Assembly: GCF_025567165.1 (NCBI RefSeq)
Contig: NZ_JAOQKC010000015.1
Span: 1-64,000 of the forward strand
Reading direction: 5' to 3'
Length of the DNA: 64,000 nucleotides
Source of the DNA: Laedolimicola ammoniilytica
GTDB taxonomy: Bacteria; Bacillota; Clostridia; Lachnospirales; Lachnospiraceae
Of the stretch, positions 25,662 through 33,378 are shown in pieces. Every line of letters begins with the position of its first letter. Within the stretch, counting starts at the first letter, position 1. A program made the translations under genes and the position numbers. The notes under the pieces are model-generated. The model saw nothing but the letters and a program-made list of their open reading frames with translations, did not search any database and had not been told where the DNA came from.

Positions 25662-26273
25662 CTACTCCTCTTTCTTTTCCTTATATAGAATCAGGCCGCC
25701 CTTCTTCTCATGGCCTGTGTTCCACAGATCATCCATATCCAGCCACTTGCTTCCGCCGTAGGTCACCGCTTTGACCATAGCGATATCTCCCGCCGTGTCG
25801 TAGCCGGTCAGCAGAAACCAGTGCCATACATAATCGGCAAACAGAGGGTTCTCATGCTTCAGAATCAGGCAGGGTACCGGGAAGCCTCTGTCAACGGAAG
25901 CTATGACTGCAGCCTTCGCCTTTTCCACATCCTCCGTACCGGGGAGCGGCTCCATATGAACGGTGTCGCAGCCATTATCTGCCAGATATTTTCCAAAACC
26001 GTCCATATAAATCTCCAGCGAGTCAATGCCTGTATGGCGTGGTTTCAGATAAGGCTTCATCTTCATACCGAACTTTACGTAATCCTTTTTCGTCAGTGCT
26101 GTCTTTTCATAGGGATAGAGCCCGGAGGTTCCCTTATAACAGTCGAAGTAAATGCTGCTGTCGCAGGCGGTCACCGCCGCGCAGCCTCCGATCTTCATCA
26201 TGGGATCCCAAAACCAGTCCTGATTTCCTCCATAAGAATGTTCAATCGTAAAATAGTCCAGTTCCTTCTGCAT
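25662..26273 (-). CDS. C39-like (papain-fold) protein of unknown role
   Basis: A 203-residue protein. GGCAAVTACD (cysteine near residue 30) and a later WHWFLLTGYD resemble the Cys and His blocks of C39-type cysteine peptidases, with a conserved-looking aspartate/asparagine region near LDMDDLWNTG. There is no signal peptide, so a cytosolic role is likely. I recognise the architecture as recurring in Lachnospiraceae but know no assigned function. The start ATG at 26273 has AGGAAAGGA, but with a long 15-base spacing. It is the first gene of the operon with ddh. Confidence 0.6.
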   Translation of the reverse strand: MQKELDYFTIEHSYGGNQDWFWDPMMKIGGCAAVTACDSSIYFDCYKGTSGLYPYEKTALTKKDYVKFGMKMKPYLKPRHTGIDSLEIYMDGFGKYLADNGCDTVHMEPLPGTEDVEKAKAAVIASVDRGFPVPCLILKHENPLFADYVWHWFLLTGYDTAGDIAMVKAVTYGGSKWLDMDDLWNTGHEKKGGLILYKEKKEE

Positions 26274-26307
26274 ACTATGTAAGCCGCGTCCTTTCCTGTT
26301 GCTCAAG

Positions 26308-26347
26308 GAAATGAGAGCACATCTGTAAATTCCTGCGCTCCCATTTC
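26308..26347 (-). promoter_or_regulatory. Leader stem-loop upstream of the C39-like gene
   Basis: A 14-bp stem with two G-T wobbles (26308-26321 pairing with 26334-26347) and a 12-base loop. It starts right at the predicted 5' end of the transcript from the promoter at 26355-26383 and has no T tract. It could be an mRNA-stabilising or regulatory leader. Confidence 0.5.
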
Positions 26348-26354
26348 TGTTCCT

Positions 26355-26383
26355 ATTATAATTTTTTGCGTTCGGATAGTCAA
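26355..26383 (-). promoter_or_regulatory. Strong sigma-A promoter of the C39-like/ddh operon
   Basis: Minus strand: -35 TTGACT (26378-26383), 17-base spacer, -10 TATAAT (26355-26360). The best consensus match in the window; it drives the C39-like, ddh and DUF2284 genes. Confidence 0.8.
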
Positions 26384-26404
26384 TGTTTTCTTACACATCT
26401 TCGG

Positions 26405-27532
26405 CTACTCTGTGTAGTTTGCATAGACCGCTACATGGTCGTAGATGCACCTCCAGGCGCTGTGGGCGTCCGCTGTCACGCAGATATACTGGCGTCCGCT
26501 GTCCGACTTACTAGAGCTCACCGCGCAGTTGCCGGACTGTACCACGTAGCCGGTCTTCGCGCCGATAATTTCCCCATGGGTGTCCTTGTCTTCGATCCGC
26601 CGCAGGAACCAGTTGGAAATGGTGATGCCGTCCGGGTGCTGCTCGGTAGAAGAGGTCACATAAGTCCGGGTGTTCAGAATCTCCCGGCAAAGCTCGTTAT
26701 CCATAGCTGCTTCCATAATCACCGCCAGATCATACAGCGTACAGTAATGATTGTCGTCGTAGAGTCCCACACAGTTGGTGAAATGAGCACTGCCGGAGAG
26801 TCCCAGCTCCTGAAGCTTCTGATTCATCAGCTCCACAAAACCGTCCAGGGAACCGGAAACGTAACAGGCCAGGCCTGCCGCCGCGTCGCCTCCGGAGGGC
26901 AGGATGGTTCCATATAAGAGATCTTTTACGGTCACGGTCTCATTTTCATCGAAACCCACGGCGCTGCAATCGTGGGAATAGCTGTAGTCGGTGATCTCCC
27001 GGGTGATGGTAAAGGTGTCACTAAGATTCGACACGTGCTCCACCGCCACCAGAAGGGTCAGCACCTTGGTCATGGACGCCGGGCTGATCCGGTCGCCTGC
27101 GCCCCGCTGATACAGAACCGTACGGTTGTCCGCATCCACCAAAAGGGCCCGGGTACTGGTGACCTCGTCACTGCCCAGATAAGGAGCCGTGTCCAGACCG
27201 CTGATGGCATAATCGCCAGTTGACACATAGGGGAAACTGGTCTCTGTACCTGTATCTCCCGCAGCACCTGTGTCCGCCGGTACTGCGGCCTTCAGCTTTG
27301 TCTTCTGTGTCAGATAGATGCTCTCCACGGTTCCCTTCTCGGATTTATTGCTAATTCGCCGGACGGTCGTGACGCCAAGTACTACCACCAAAATCAGGAC
27401 CAGTCCCATACATGCAAGGACCATCGCCCGCCTGATTCTGGCCTGCCGCCGTCTTCTTCTGCGCCGCTCAGCCCGCCGTCTGGCACGCCCGCGCTCCCAT
27501 GCTTCGTCGTTCTCTTCTTCTATATTAATCAC
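26405..27532 (-). CDS. D-alanyl-D-alanine carboxypeptidase (DacF type)
   Basis: About 375 residues: a very Arg-rich cytosolic N-terminus, one membrane anchor (about residues 36-57) and a serine-type carboxypeptidase domain. The active serine is in SPASMTK (SxxK) and KTG appears as GAKTGYV. The middle motif reads SGGDAA where SxN is common, a variation worth noting. It trims the terminal D-Ala of muropeptides outside the cell. I chose the GTG at 27530-27532, six bases after GGGAGG; an in-frame ATG at 27551-27553 has no ribosome-binding site. It is divergent from the AGCS symporter gene. Confidence 0.87.
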   Translation of the reverse strand: MINIEEENDEAWERGRARRRAERRRRRRRQARIRRAMVLACMGLVLILVVVLGVTTVRRISNKSEKGTVESIYLTQKTKLKAAVPADTGAAGDTGTETSFPYVSTGDYAISGLDTAPYLGSDEVTSTRALLVDADNRTVLYQRGAGDRISPASMTKVLTLLVAVEHVSNLSDTFTITREITDYSYSHDCSAVGFDENETVTVKDLLYGTILPSGGDAAAGLACYVSGSLDGFVELMNQKLQELGLSGSAHFTNCVGLYDDNHYCTLYDLAVIMEAAMDNELCREILNTRTYVTSSTEQHPDGITISNWFLRRIEDKDTHGEIIGAKTGYVVQSGNCAVSSSKSDSGRQYICVTADAHSAWRCIYDHVAVYANYTE

Positions 27533-27615
27533 TGGGAACCTCCCATTTTCCATATATTATAAATTTTTGTATTTATTATGTTTGTTTAATTTCTTTGCTA
27601 TTTTACCAGAAATTT

Positions 27616-27644
27616 TTCCCGGTTTCAATATACAAACCCGGGAA
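27616..27644. promoter_or_regulatory. Inverted repeat around the AGCS -35 element
   Basis: TTCCCGG (27616-27622) and CCGGGAA (27638-27644) flank a 15-base centre that contains the -35 hexamer of the symporter promoter. The position suits a repressor operator; the cognate regulator is unknown. Confidence 0.35.
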
Positions 27645-27657
27645 TCTAAGGTATACT
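27629..27657 (+). promoter_or_regulatory. Candidate promoter of the AGCS symporter gene
   Basis: -35 TATACA (27629-27634), 17-base spacer, -10 TATACT (27652-27657), 30 bases upstream of the ATG at 27688. Confidence 0.6.
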
Positions 27658-27687
27658 AAAAGAATAAAGAAAAAAGGGAGACGGCTT

Positions 27688-29097
27688 ATGACTTACTTTA
27701 TGAATCTGATTCACCTTGTATACAATTTCCTCTGGGGCGATCTGGTGACCCTTCCCCTGCCTGGAGGAAGCTCTCTGGGGCTTTCGCTGCTGGTGCTGCT
27801 TCTGGCCCCGGCGGGAATTTATTTTACGATCCGAACCCGGGGACTTCCCTTCCGACTATTTCCGGAAATGCTCCGGGTCTCCATCGAAAAGCGCAGTCCG
27901 GAGCACAAAGACGGGATCTCGGGGCTTCAGGCCCTGATCGTCTCCACGGCCACCCGGGTGGGCATGGGAAATCTCATCGGCGTGGTGGCGGCCATCTCTG
28001 CCGGAGGACCGGGTGCAGTCTTCTGGATGTGGGTGATGGCTCTTCTGGGCTCCTCCACCGCTTTCGCGGAGGCCACGCTGGCCCAGATCTACAAGCAGCG
28101 GGATCCCCTCTACGGCGGCTTCCGGGGCGGCCCGGCCTATTATATTCACGCCCTGTTCGTGAAGCCCGGAAGCAAAAAGAAGCGTTCCGTCATTGCGGTG
28201 CTCTTCGCCCTCTCCGGTCTCCTGTGCTGGTGCGGCATCAGCCAGGTTATCGGAAATTCCGTATCCTCAGCCTTTCAGAACGCCTTCCACATCCCGCCGC
28301 TGTACACCACTATTGTACTGGTTCTGGTGGCTGCTTTCATCGTACTTCGGAAAAACGCGACTGTGAAGGTGCTGGATGTGGTGGTTCCGATTATGGCGGG
28401 CCTGTATTTTGTCCTGACACTTTTCATCATTTTCAAAAATATCGGACAGGTTCCCGCCGTCTTCGCCCGCATTTTTGCAGAAGCCTTTGGCGTCCGTCAG
28501 GCTGTTGCCGGAGGCATGGGCGCAGTCGTTATGAACGGTATCAAGCGCGGCCTCTTCTCCAACGAAGCAGGAAGCGGTTCCGCCCCCTGCGCAGCAGCCG
28601 CAGCTGACATCAGCCATCCGGCTAAGGAGGGACTTCTGCAGGCCCTGGGCGTCTTCATAGACACCCTGCTCATCTGCAGCTGTTCAGCTCTGATTATGCT
28701 TCTGACGCCTGTCTCTCTGACCGACGGGCTCCAGGGCATGGATCTGTTACAGACCGCCATGCGCTACCACATCGGTGAAATCGGCGTGATCTTTATCGCT
28801 GTCATTCTATGGTTATTCAGCTTCTCCACCTTTATCGGGATCCTGTTTTACGCCCGTTCCAATGTGGCCTACCTCTTCGGCGATAACTGGATCTCCCAGA
28901 CTCTTTACAAGGTACTGGCCCTGGTGATGCTCTTTATCGGTGGACTGGCGGCCTACACCTTCGTCTGGGATCTGGGCGACATCGGTATCGGCCTGATGAC
29001 CATCTTCAATATGATAGCACTGATTCCCCTGTCTCCAAAGGTGATCGAAAGTCTGAAGGATTACGAGCAGAATCACCGGCATGATAAGACGCTGTAA
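27688..29097 (+). CDS. Alanine/glycine:cation symporter (AGCS family)
   Basis: A 469-residue carrier with about 11 membrane segments. Family signatures include ISGLQALIVSTATRVGMGN, cut here, followed by GPGAVFWMWV and the NEAGSGSAP block near residue 290. AGCS members import alanine or glycine with Na+ or H+. The ATG at 27688 has AAGGGAG upstream; the frame is open earlier without a signal. It stands alone on the plus strand between the divergent carboxypeptidase gene and a convergent rlmH operon, with its own promoter and terminator. Confidence 0.93.
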   Translation: MTYFMNLIHLVYNFLWGDLVTLPLPGGSSLGLSLLVLLLAPAGIYFTIRTRGLPFRLFPEMLRVSIEKRSPEHKDGISGLQALIVSTATRVGMGNLIGVVAAISAGGPGAVFWMWVMALLGSSTAFAEATLAQIYKQRDPLYGGFRGGPAYYIHALFVKPGSKKKRSVIAVLFALSGLLCWCGISQVIGNSVSSAFQNAFHIPPLYTTIVLVLVAAFIVLRKNATVKVLDVVVPIMAGLYFVLTLFIIFKNIGQVPAVFARIFAEAFGVRQAVAGGMGAVVMNGIKRGLFSNEAGSGSAPCAAAAADISHPAKEGLLQALGVFIDTLLICSCSALIMLLTPVSLTDGLQGMDLLQTAMRYHIGEIGVIFIAVILWLFSFSTFIGILFYARSNVAYLFGDNWISQTLYKVLALVMLFIGGLAAYTFVWDLGDIGIGLMTIFNMIALIPLSPKVIESLKDYEQNHRHDKTL

Positions 29098-29119
29098 ATT
29101 CATCGTTTTCCGAAACACA

Positions 29120-29164
29120 AGCAGCCAACAGATTTTCTATTCTTTCATCTGTTGGCTGCTTTTC
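29120..29164 (+). terminator. Intrinsic terminator of the AGCS gene
   Basis: A 14-bp perfect stem (29120-29133 with 29147-29160), a 13-base loop and a following TTTTCT. It lies 23 bases after the symporter stop and just before the rlmH stop on the other strand. Confidence 0.9.
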
Positions 29165-29170
29165 TGCCCC

Positions 29171-29650
29171 CTATTTATGATAGGGTTCGTTTTTCATAAT
29201 CCGATAGCTCCGGTACAGCTGCTCCAGCAGTACCACCCGCATCAGCTGATGGGGAAAGGTCATACGGGAAAAGCTTAAAGCGTAATCCGCCCGCTTCATG
29301 ACCGCCGGGGCCAGACCTAAGGAACCGCCAATCACAAAAGCAATGTGGCTGGTACCGCTAATACCCAGGCTCTCAATCTTTTTGGACAGCTCCACAGAAT
29401 CCAGCATCTTTCCCTCAATAGCCAGGGCGATCACATAGGCGTCGTCCTTCAGAGTCTTCAGAATCCGCTCCCCTTCCTTTTCCCGGATGGCCTGCTCCTC
29501 TGCCTCGCTGGCGCCGTCCGGCGTTTTTTCATCCGCCAGTTCCACAATTTCCAGCTTGCAGTAGCGGCTCAGGCGCTTGGAATATTCCTTGATGGCGTCC
29601 GTAAAATATTTCTCTTTTATTTTGCCCACTACGACACAGGTTATTTTCAT
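29171..29650 (-). CDS. rlmH: 23S rRNA (pseudouridine1915-N3)-methyltransferase RlmH
   Basis: A 159-residue SPOUT methyltransferase, the exact length of the family. It starts MKITCVVVGKIKEKYF and holds FVIGGSLGLAP (SAM-binding trefoil) and SRMTFPHQLMRVVLLEQLYR, shown in part. It methylates pseudouridine 1915 in helix 69 of 23S rRNA. It overlaps the MBL hydrolase gene by four bases (ATGA). Confidence 0.95.
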   Translation of the reverse strand: MKITCVVVGKIKEKYFTDAIKEYSKRLSRYCKLEIVELADEKTPDGASEAEEQAIREKEGERILKTLKDDAYVIALAIEGKMLDSVELSKKIESLGISGTSHIAFVIGGSLGLAPAVMKRADYALSFSRMTFPHQLMRVVLLEQLYRSYRIMKNEPYHK

Positions 29651-30447
29651 AATTCAATCACATCCACATCCTCCGGAATCAGAAGGTTTCCGGTAAAATA
29701 TGTTTCTCCCTCCGCCCGGTACAGCTCCTGGCGACGGGCGATATTCTTATCCTCCGTATGGTACAACACCAGATTTTTCACATGCAGGCGCTCTGCCAGC
29801 TCGCAGGCGTCCTTTACTGTAGAATGATGCTTTTCATAGGGCCGGAAGATGTCAGCCTGCCCGTCCAGACAGAAGGCCTCGTGGAGAAGCCAGTCGCTTT
29901 CGGCGGCATACTGCTCCTCTTTCTCATTGTAGGGCTCGTCACCGCAGCAGGTCAGTTTTCGACCATCCCCCAGATCACACATGTAACCGTACTGCTTTGC
30001 CTTGGTGGAGCCGATATCAAAGAAGGTGTAGGTGTGCCCCAGAATCTTCTTCTGCTCACCGTCGGACACGGGAACCAGATGTACCCGGTCGCCGATGAGC
30101 TTCGTCTCTTTTTTGTTCAGCAGCATCTCCGCCAGGGTCCGAAGCATTTCCGTCAGTTCCTGATGGGCGTAGATATAAGCCTCTCCCTGATACTTTCCGG
30201 CGTTCATATTCTGGCAGATCACACGCAGCATCCAGATAATTCCCATCACATGATCGATATGCTTGTGGGTTACAAAAATATGGTGAATGTCGTTGACGTC
30301 AATCCCTGCCCGCTTCAGTCTTGCCAGGATTTCACTGCCGCCTCCTCCGTCCACCAGAAAATGACCTTCTTCACTGGTTAAAACATAACAGGTATTATAA
30401 CATTCCGTCACCAGCGCACTGCCGGTTCCCAGAATTGTAAGTTTCAT
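29647..30447 (-). CDS. MBL-fold metallo-hydrolase (RNase Z-like)
   Basis: A 266-residue metallo-beta-lactamase-fold protein. The metal motif HKHIDH gives H61, H63, D65 and H66, with further ligands at the LHEAF and YHTEDKN blocks. The small size and the LGTGSA N-terminus resemble RNase Z/ElaC and related phosphodiesterases, but the exosite arm is not apparent, so tRNA processing cannot be asserted. It is the first gene of a two-gene operon with rlmH. Confidence 0.85.
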   Translation of the reverse strand: MKLTILGTGSALVTECYNTCYVLTSEEGHFLVDGGGGSEILARLKRAGIDVNDIHHIFVTHKHIDHVMGIIWMLRVICQNMNAGKYQGEAYIYAHQELTEMLRTLAEMLLNKKETKLIGDRVHLVPVSDGEQKKILGHTYTFFDIGSTKAKQYGYMCDLGDGRKLTCCGDEPYNEKEEQYAAESDWLLHEAFCLDGQADIFRPYEKHHSTVKDACELAERLHVKNLVLYHTEDKNIARRQELYRAEGETYFTGNLLIPEDVDVIEL

Positions 30448-30496
30448 AGGGAATTCCTCTCTTTTCTGTAAAATATTCTTTCATAAAATCTTTTTT

Positions 30497-30525
30497 ATCT
30501 TACCAGAGCTACCCGGGGTTGGCAA
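30497..30525 (-). promoter_or_regulatory. Promoter of the MBL-rlmH operon
   Basis: Minus strand: -35 TTGCCA (30520-30525), 17-base spacer, -10 TAAGAT (30497-30502) preceded by TGG. Confidence 0.65.
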
Positions 30526-30534
30526 GAAGCTTCC

Positions 30535-30577
30535 CGAAAAAAAAGTCGTACCACAGAGATTTTCTGTGATACGACTT
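30535..30577 (-). terminator. Intrinsic terminator of nfnAB
   Basis: A 15-bp stem with one wobble pair (30543-30557 with 30563-30577), a short loop and eight T residues on the minus strand (30535-30542). It lies 21 bases past the nfnB stop. Confidence 0.92.
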
Positions 30578-30598
30578 TGGACTCACATGATGTGCGAT

Positions 30599-31987
30599 TT
30601 ATTTCTGGCTCAGGTATTCGTGGATACCCTTTGCAGCCTCTTTGCCTGCGCCCATTGCCAGGATAACGGTAGCAGCGCCTGTTACAGCGTCTCCGCCTGC
30701 GAATACGCCGGCCTTGGAGGTAGCTCCTGTATCCTCTGCAGCAACGATACATTTTCTCTTATTGATTTCCAGACCCTTGGTCGTAGAGGAAATCAGCGGG
30801 TTCGGGGAGGTTCCCAGAGACATGATAACGGTATCAACGTCGATATCGAATTCAGATCCCTCTACCTCTACCGGGCGTCTTCTTCCGGAAGCATCCGGCT
30901 CGCCAAGCTCCATGCGAACGCAGCGGATACCCTTTACCCAGTCATTCTCATCCTCGAGAATCTCTACCGGGTTGGTCAGCAGATCAAAGATGATGCCCTC
31001 TTCTTTTGCGTGATGTACTTCTTCCTTACGTGCCGGGAGCTCTTCCTCGGAACGACGGTAGATGATATGTACCTCAGCGCCCAGACGCAGTGCCGTACGG
31101 GCAGCGTCCATGGCCACGTTACCGCCGCCGACTACAGCAACCTTCTTGCCGTGGAAGATCGGGGTATCATACTTCTCATCAAAAGCCTTCATCAGGTTAT
31201 TTCTGGTCAGGAACTCGTTTGCGGAGAATACGCCGCAGGCTGTCTCGCCCGGGATACCCATAAACTTCGGAAGTCCTGCACCGGATCCGATAAATACAGC
31301 GTCAAAGCCTTCATTCTCCATCAGCTCGTCGATGGTTACAGACTTTCCGATGATAACGTCAGTCTCGATCTTCACGCCGAGAGATTTTACATTTTCTACC
31401 TCCGGAAGGACTACGCCGTCCTTCGGAAGACGGAACTCCGGAATACCGTATACCAGAACGCCGCCTGCTTTATGCAGTGCCTCGAAAATGGTTACATCAT
31501 AACCAAGCTTAGCCAGGTCTCCTGCACAGGTCAGGCCTGCAGGGCCGGAACCGATCACAGCAACCTTCTTGCCATTCTTCTCTGCGGGAGCTGCCGGCTT
31601 AATGCCCTGCTCTCTTGCCCAGTCAGCTACAAAACGCTCCAGCTTGCCGATGGAAACAGCTTCGCCCTTGATACCGCGGATACAACGACCCTCACACTGG
31701 CTCTCCTGGGGACATACACGTCCGCAGATAGCCGGAAGCGCGGAAGACTCGCTGATAACGCTGTATGCCTTTGCAAAATCGCCTTCCTTTACTGCGCCGA
31801 TGAAATCCGGAATATGAATCTGTACCGGGCAGCCTTCCATACATTTTGCTTTCTTACATCCGAGACATCTCTGTGCCTCTTCTACTGCCTCGTCCTTATT
31901 GTAGCCAAGGCAGACCTCATCGAAATTCGTAGCACGAACCTTCGGATCCTGCTCTCTTACCGGAACCTTCTTTAATACGTCAGCCAT
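30599..31987 (-). CDS. nfnB: NADH-dependent reduced ferredoxin:NADP+ oxidoreductase, large subunit (GltA-like)
   Basis: A 462-residue flavoprotein of the glutamate synthase small-subunit family. N-terminal cysteine clusters (RCLGCKKAKCMEGCP near residues 40-54 and ICGRVCPQESQCEGRC) bind two [4Fe-4S] clusters; GSGPAGL binds FAD and VVGGGNVAMD binds NADP(H). Annotation alone would say GltA, but no large glutamate synthase gene is near and it is paired with an FNR-like subunit through a TAATG overlap, which is the NfnAB arrangement. NfnAB bifurcates electrons: two NADPH reduce ferredoxin and NAD+. Cytosolic. Confidence 0.88.
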   Translation of the reverse strand: MADVLKKVPVREQDPKVRATNFDEVCLGYNKDEAVEEAQRCLGCKKAKCMEGCPVQIHIPDFIGAVKEGDFAKAYSVISESSALPAICGRVCPQESQCEGRCIRGIKGEAVSIGKLERFVADWAREQGIKPAAPAEKNGKKVAVIGSGPAGLTCAGDLAKLGYDVTIFEALHKAGGVLVYGIPEFRLPKDGVVLPEVENVKSLGVKIETDVIIGKSVTIDELMENEGFDAVFIGSGAGLPKFMGIPGETACGVFSANEFLTRNNLMKAFDEKYDTPIFHGKKVAVVGGGNVAMDAARTALRLGAEVHIIYRRSEEELPARKEEVHHAKEEGIIFDLLTNPVEILEDENDWVKGIRCVRMELGEPDASGRRRPVEVEGSEFDIDVDTVIMSLGTSPNPLISSTTKGLEINKRKCIVAAEDTGATSKAGVFAGGDAVTGAATVILAMGAGKEAAKGIHEYLSQK

Positions 31988-32871
31988 TACTTGTCACCTC
32001 CGCAATTTCCACATCCGCCGTGATGTGTTTTTCCTTCCTTGTATGCAAGCATGCGGCGGCCTTCTTCTGTCTTGTACATAGCTGCACGCTTCATAGCCTG
32101 ATCGAAATCGATCTTGTGGCCGTCAAACTCCGGTCCGTCTACACATGCAAACTTAACCTCATCGCCTACAACCACACGACAGGCTCCGCACATACCGGTT
32201 CCGTCTACCATGATCGGGTTCATGCTGACAATGGTCGGAATTCCAAGCTTCTTGGTGGTCAGGCAGGCGAACTTCATCATGATCATCGGTCCGATGGCTA
32301 CGCACAGATCGTAGTGATGACCCTCGCTTACCAGCTTCTCCAGCATAGCAGTACCTACGCCCTTGAAGCCGTAGCTTCCGTCATCGGTACACAGATACAG
32401 ATTACCAACCTTGCTCATTTCCTCTTCCATGATCAGGATGTCCTTGGAACGGGCGCCGATGATGATATCGCACTCTACGCCATGATCATGAAGCCATTTT
32501 GCCTGGGGATATACCGGAGCGGTTCCTACGCCGCCGGCGATGAAGATAACCTTCTTCTTCTTTACCTCTTCGAAATCGTCTGTTACCAGCTCGGACGGAC
32601 GTCCCAGCGGTCCCACGAAGTCAAGGAAATAATCTCCCTCTTTCAGATCTACCATCTTGCTGGTAGATACACCGATGGGCTGGAATACGATCGTAACGGT
32701 TCCTGCTTCTCTGTCATAATCACAGATAGTCAGCGGAATACGCTCCCCTGTCTCATCCAGTCTTACGATAATAAACTGTCCCGGCTGACAAGATGCTGCC
32801 ACTCTCGGAGCGAGGACAACTTTCTTGTAAACATTTGCAGAGAGCTGCTCTGCTTTTACAATCTTGAACAT
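31987..32871 (-). CDS. nfnA: NADH-dependent reduced ferredoxin:NADP+ oxidoreductase, small subunit (FNR-like)
   Basis: A 294-residue protein of the sulfide/dihydroorotate-dehydrogenase-like FAD/NAD-binding family. An FAD barrel (RIPLTICDYD near residues 44-53) precedes the NAD domain (FIAGGVGTAPVYPQ) and a C-terminal [2Fe-2S] site with DGTGMCGACRV and a later FACVDGP. The Gly/His/Cys-rich tail HHGGCGNCGG is unusual but common in this group. It binds NAD(H) and FAD and works with the GltA-like subunit encoded next. It begins the operon. Confidence 0.88.
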   Translation of the reverse strand: MFKIVKAEQLSANVYKKVVLAPRVAASCQPGQFIIVRLDETGERIPLTICDYDREAGTVTIVFQPIGVSTSKMVDLKEGDYFLDFVGPLGRPSELVTDDFEEVKKKKVIFIAGGVGTAPVYPQAKWLHDHGVECDIIIGARSKDILIMEEEMSKVGNLYLCTDDGSYGFKGVGTAMLEKLVSEGHHYDLCVAIGPMIMMKFACLTTKKLGIPTIVSMNPIMVDGTGMCGACRVVVGDEVKFACVDGPEFDGHKIDFDQAMKRAAMYKTEEGRRMLAYKEGKTHHGGCGNCGGDK

Positions 32872-32921
32872 ACGTTCCCTCCTGGAGTATAGTCTTGCGG
32901 ATCCTTGAATACCCGCTTAAG

Positions 32922-32946
32922 GGCCGTCGGAACATATCCCACGGCC
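32922..32946 (-). promoter_or_regulatory. Leader hairpin of nfnAB
   Basis: GGCCGT/ACGGCC arms (32922-32927, 32941-32946), extended by two further pairs after one mismatch. It lies between the predicted transcription start and nfnA, about 50 bases before the ATG. It has no T tract. Confidence 0.4.
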
Positions 32947-32966
32947 AAATTTAACTCATCTTTAAT

Positions 32967-32995
32967 ATAATAATGCAATTCCCCGCAGATTTCAA
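32967..32995 (-). promoter_or_regulatory. Promoter of nfnAB
   Basis: Minus strand: -35 TTGAAA (32990-32995), 17-base spacer, -10 TATTAT (32967-32972). It gives a leader of about 90 bases. Confidence 0.65.
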
Positions 32996-33059
32996 CCGTT
33001 AGATTGATTTTCTGCGCAAATAATCCCATAAAATCCATAATTCCAACAATCTTAATTTT

Positions 33060-33362
33060 TTACACCTCATAATCGAAGCAGGCGCGATCGCAGGTGGCAG
33101 GCTTAATGATCTCAGTCGCTACCGCCACATGAAGCGGGTGTACCTGATAGGCCGCCAAATCCTCCGCGGTCTCCACGTCAGACACCAGCAGCAGCTCCCG
33201 GTTGCTTCCCGGAAGCCTGTTCAGCTTCATTTCCGCGAAGGTCAGGCCCTTAATCTGACCTACCAGGGCCTTCAGACGGGCGTCCGCCTCTTTTGCAAGC
33301 GCTTCCTTTTTCTCCTCCGGGAAATCCTCTTTGAAGTTCCACATAACCAGATGCTTTACCAT
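33060..33362 (-). CDS. Dabb-family (stress-responsive alpha/beta barrel) protein
   Basis: A 100-residue Dabb domain protein: it starts MVKHLVMWNFKED, and has LTFAEMKLNRLPGS and the YQVHPLHVAVATEI block, in which the histidine pair is conserved. Members form dimeric ferredoxin-like barrels; some are stress-induced, others act in polyketide cyclisation or haem chemistry. The role here is unknown. It precedes the nfnAB promoter region and follows the zinc-ribbon protein gene by 16 bases, so it may share that transcript. Confidence 0.88.
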   Translation of the reverse strand: MVKHLVMWNFKEDFPEEKKEALAKEADARLKALVGQIKGLTFAEMKLNRLPGSNRELLLVSDVETAEDLAAYQVHPLHVAVATEIIKPATCDRACFDYEV

Positions 33363-33378
33363 AATTACTTCCTCCTCT

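Noticed and set aside
30566..31975. A 469-codon plus-strand frame opposite nfnB
   Set aside because: It is antisense to a well-conserved gene and has no start signal; high-GC codon bias opens such frames. The same applies to long frames opposite the TPR/ftsK genes (33331-34692) and leuS (56867-58045).
30599..31987. Glutamate synthase small subunit
   Set aside because: No large subunit gene is present and the pairing with an FNR-like gene fits NfnAB better.
32856..33038. Small minus-strand frame upstream of nfnA
   Set aside because: It runs across the predicted nfnAB promoter and into nfnA, has no ribosome-binding site, and no recognisable product.
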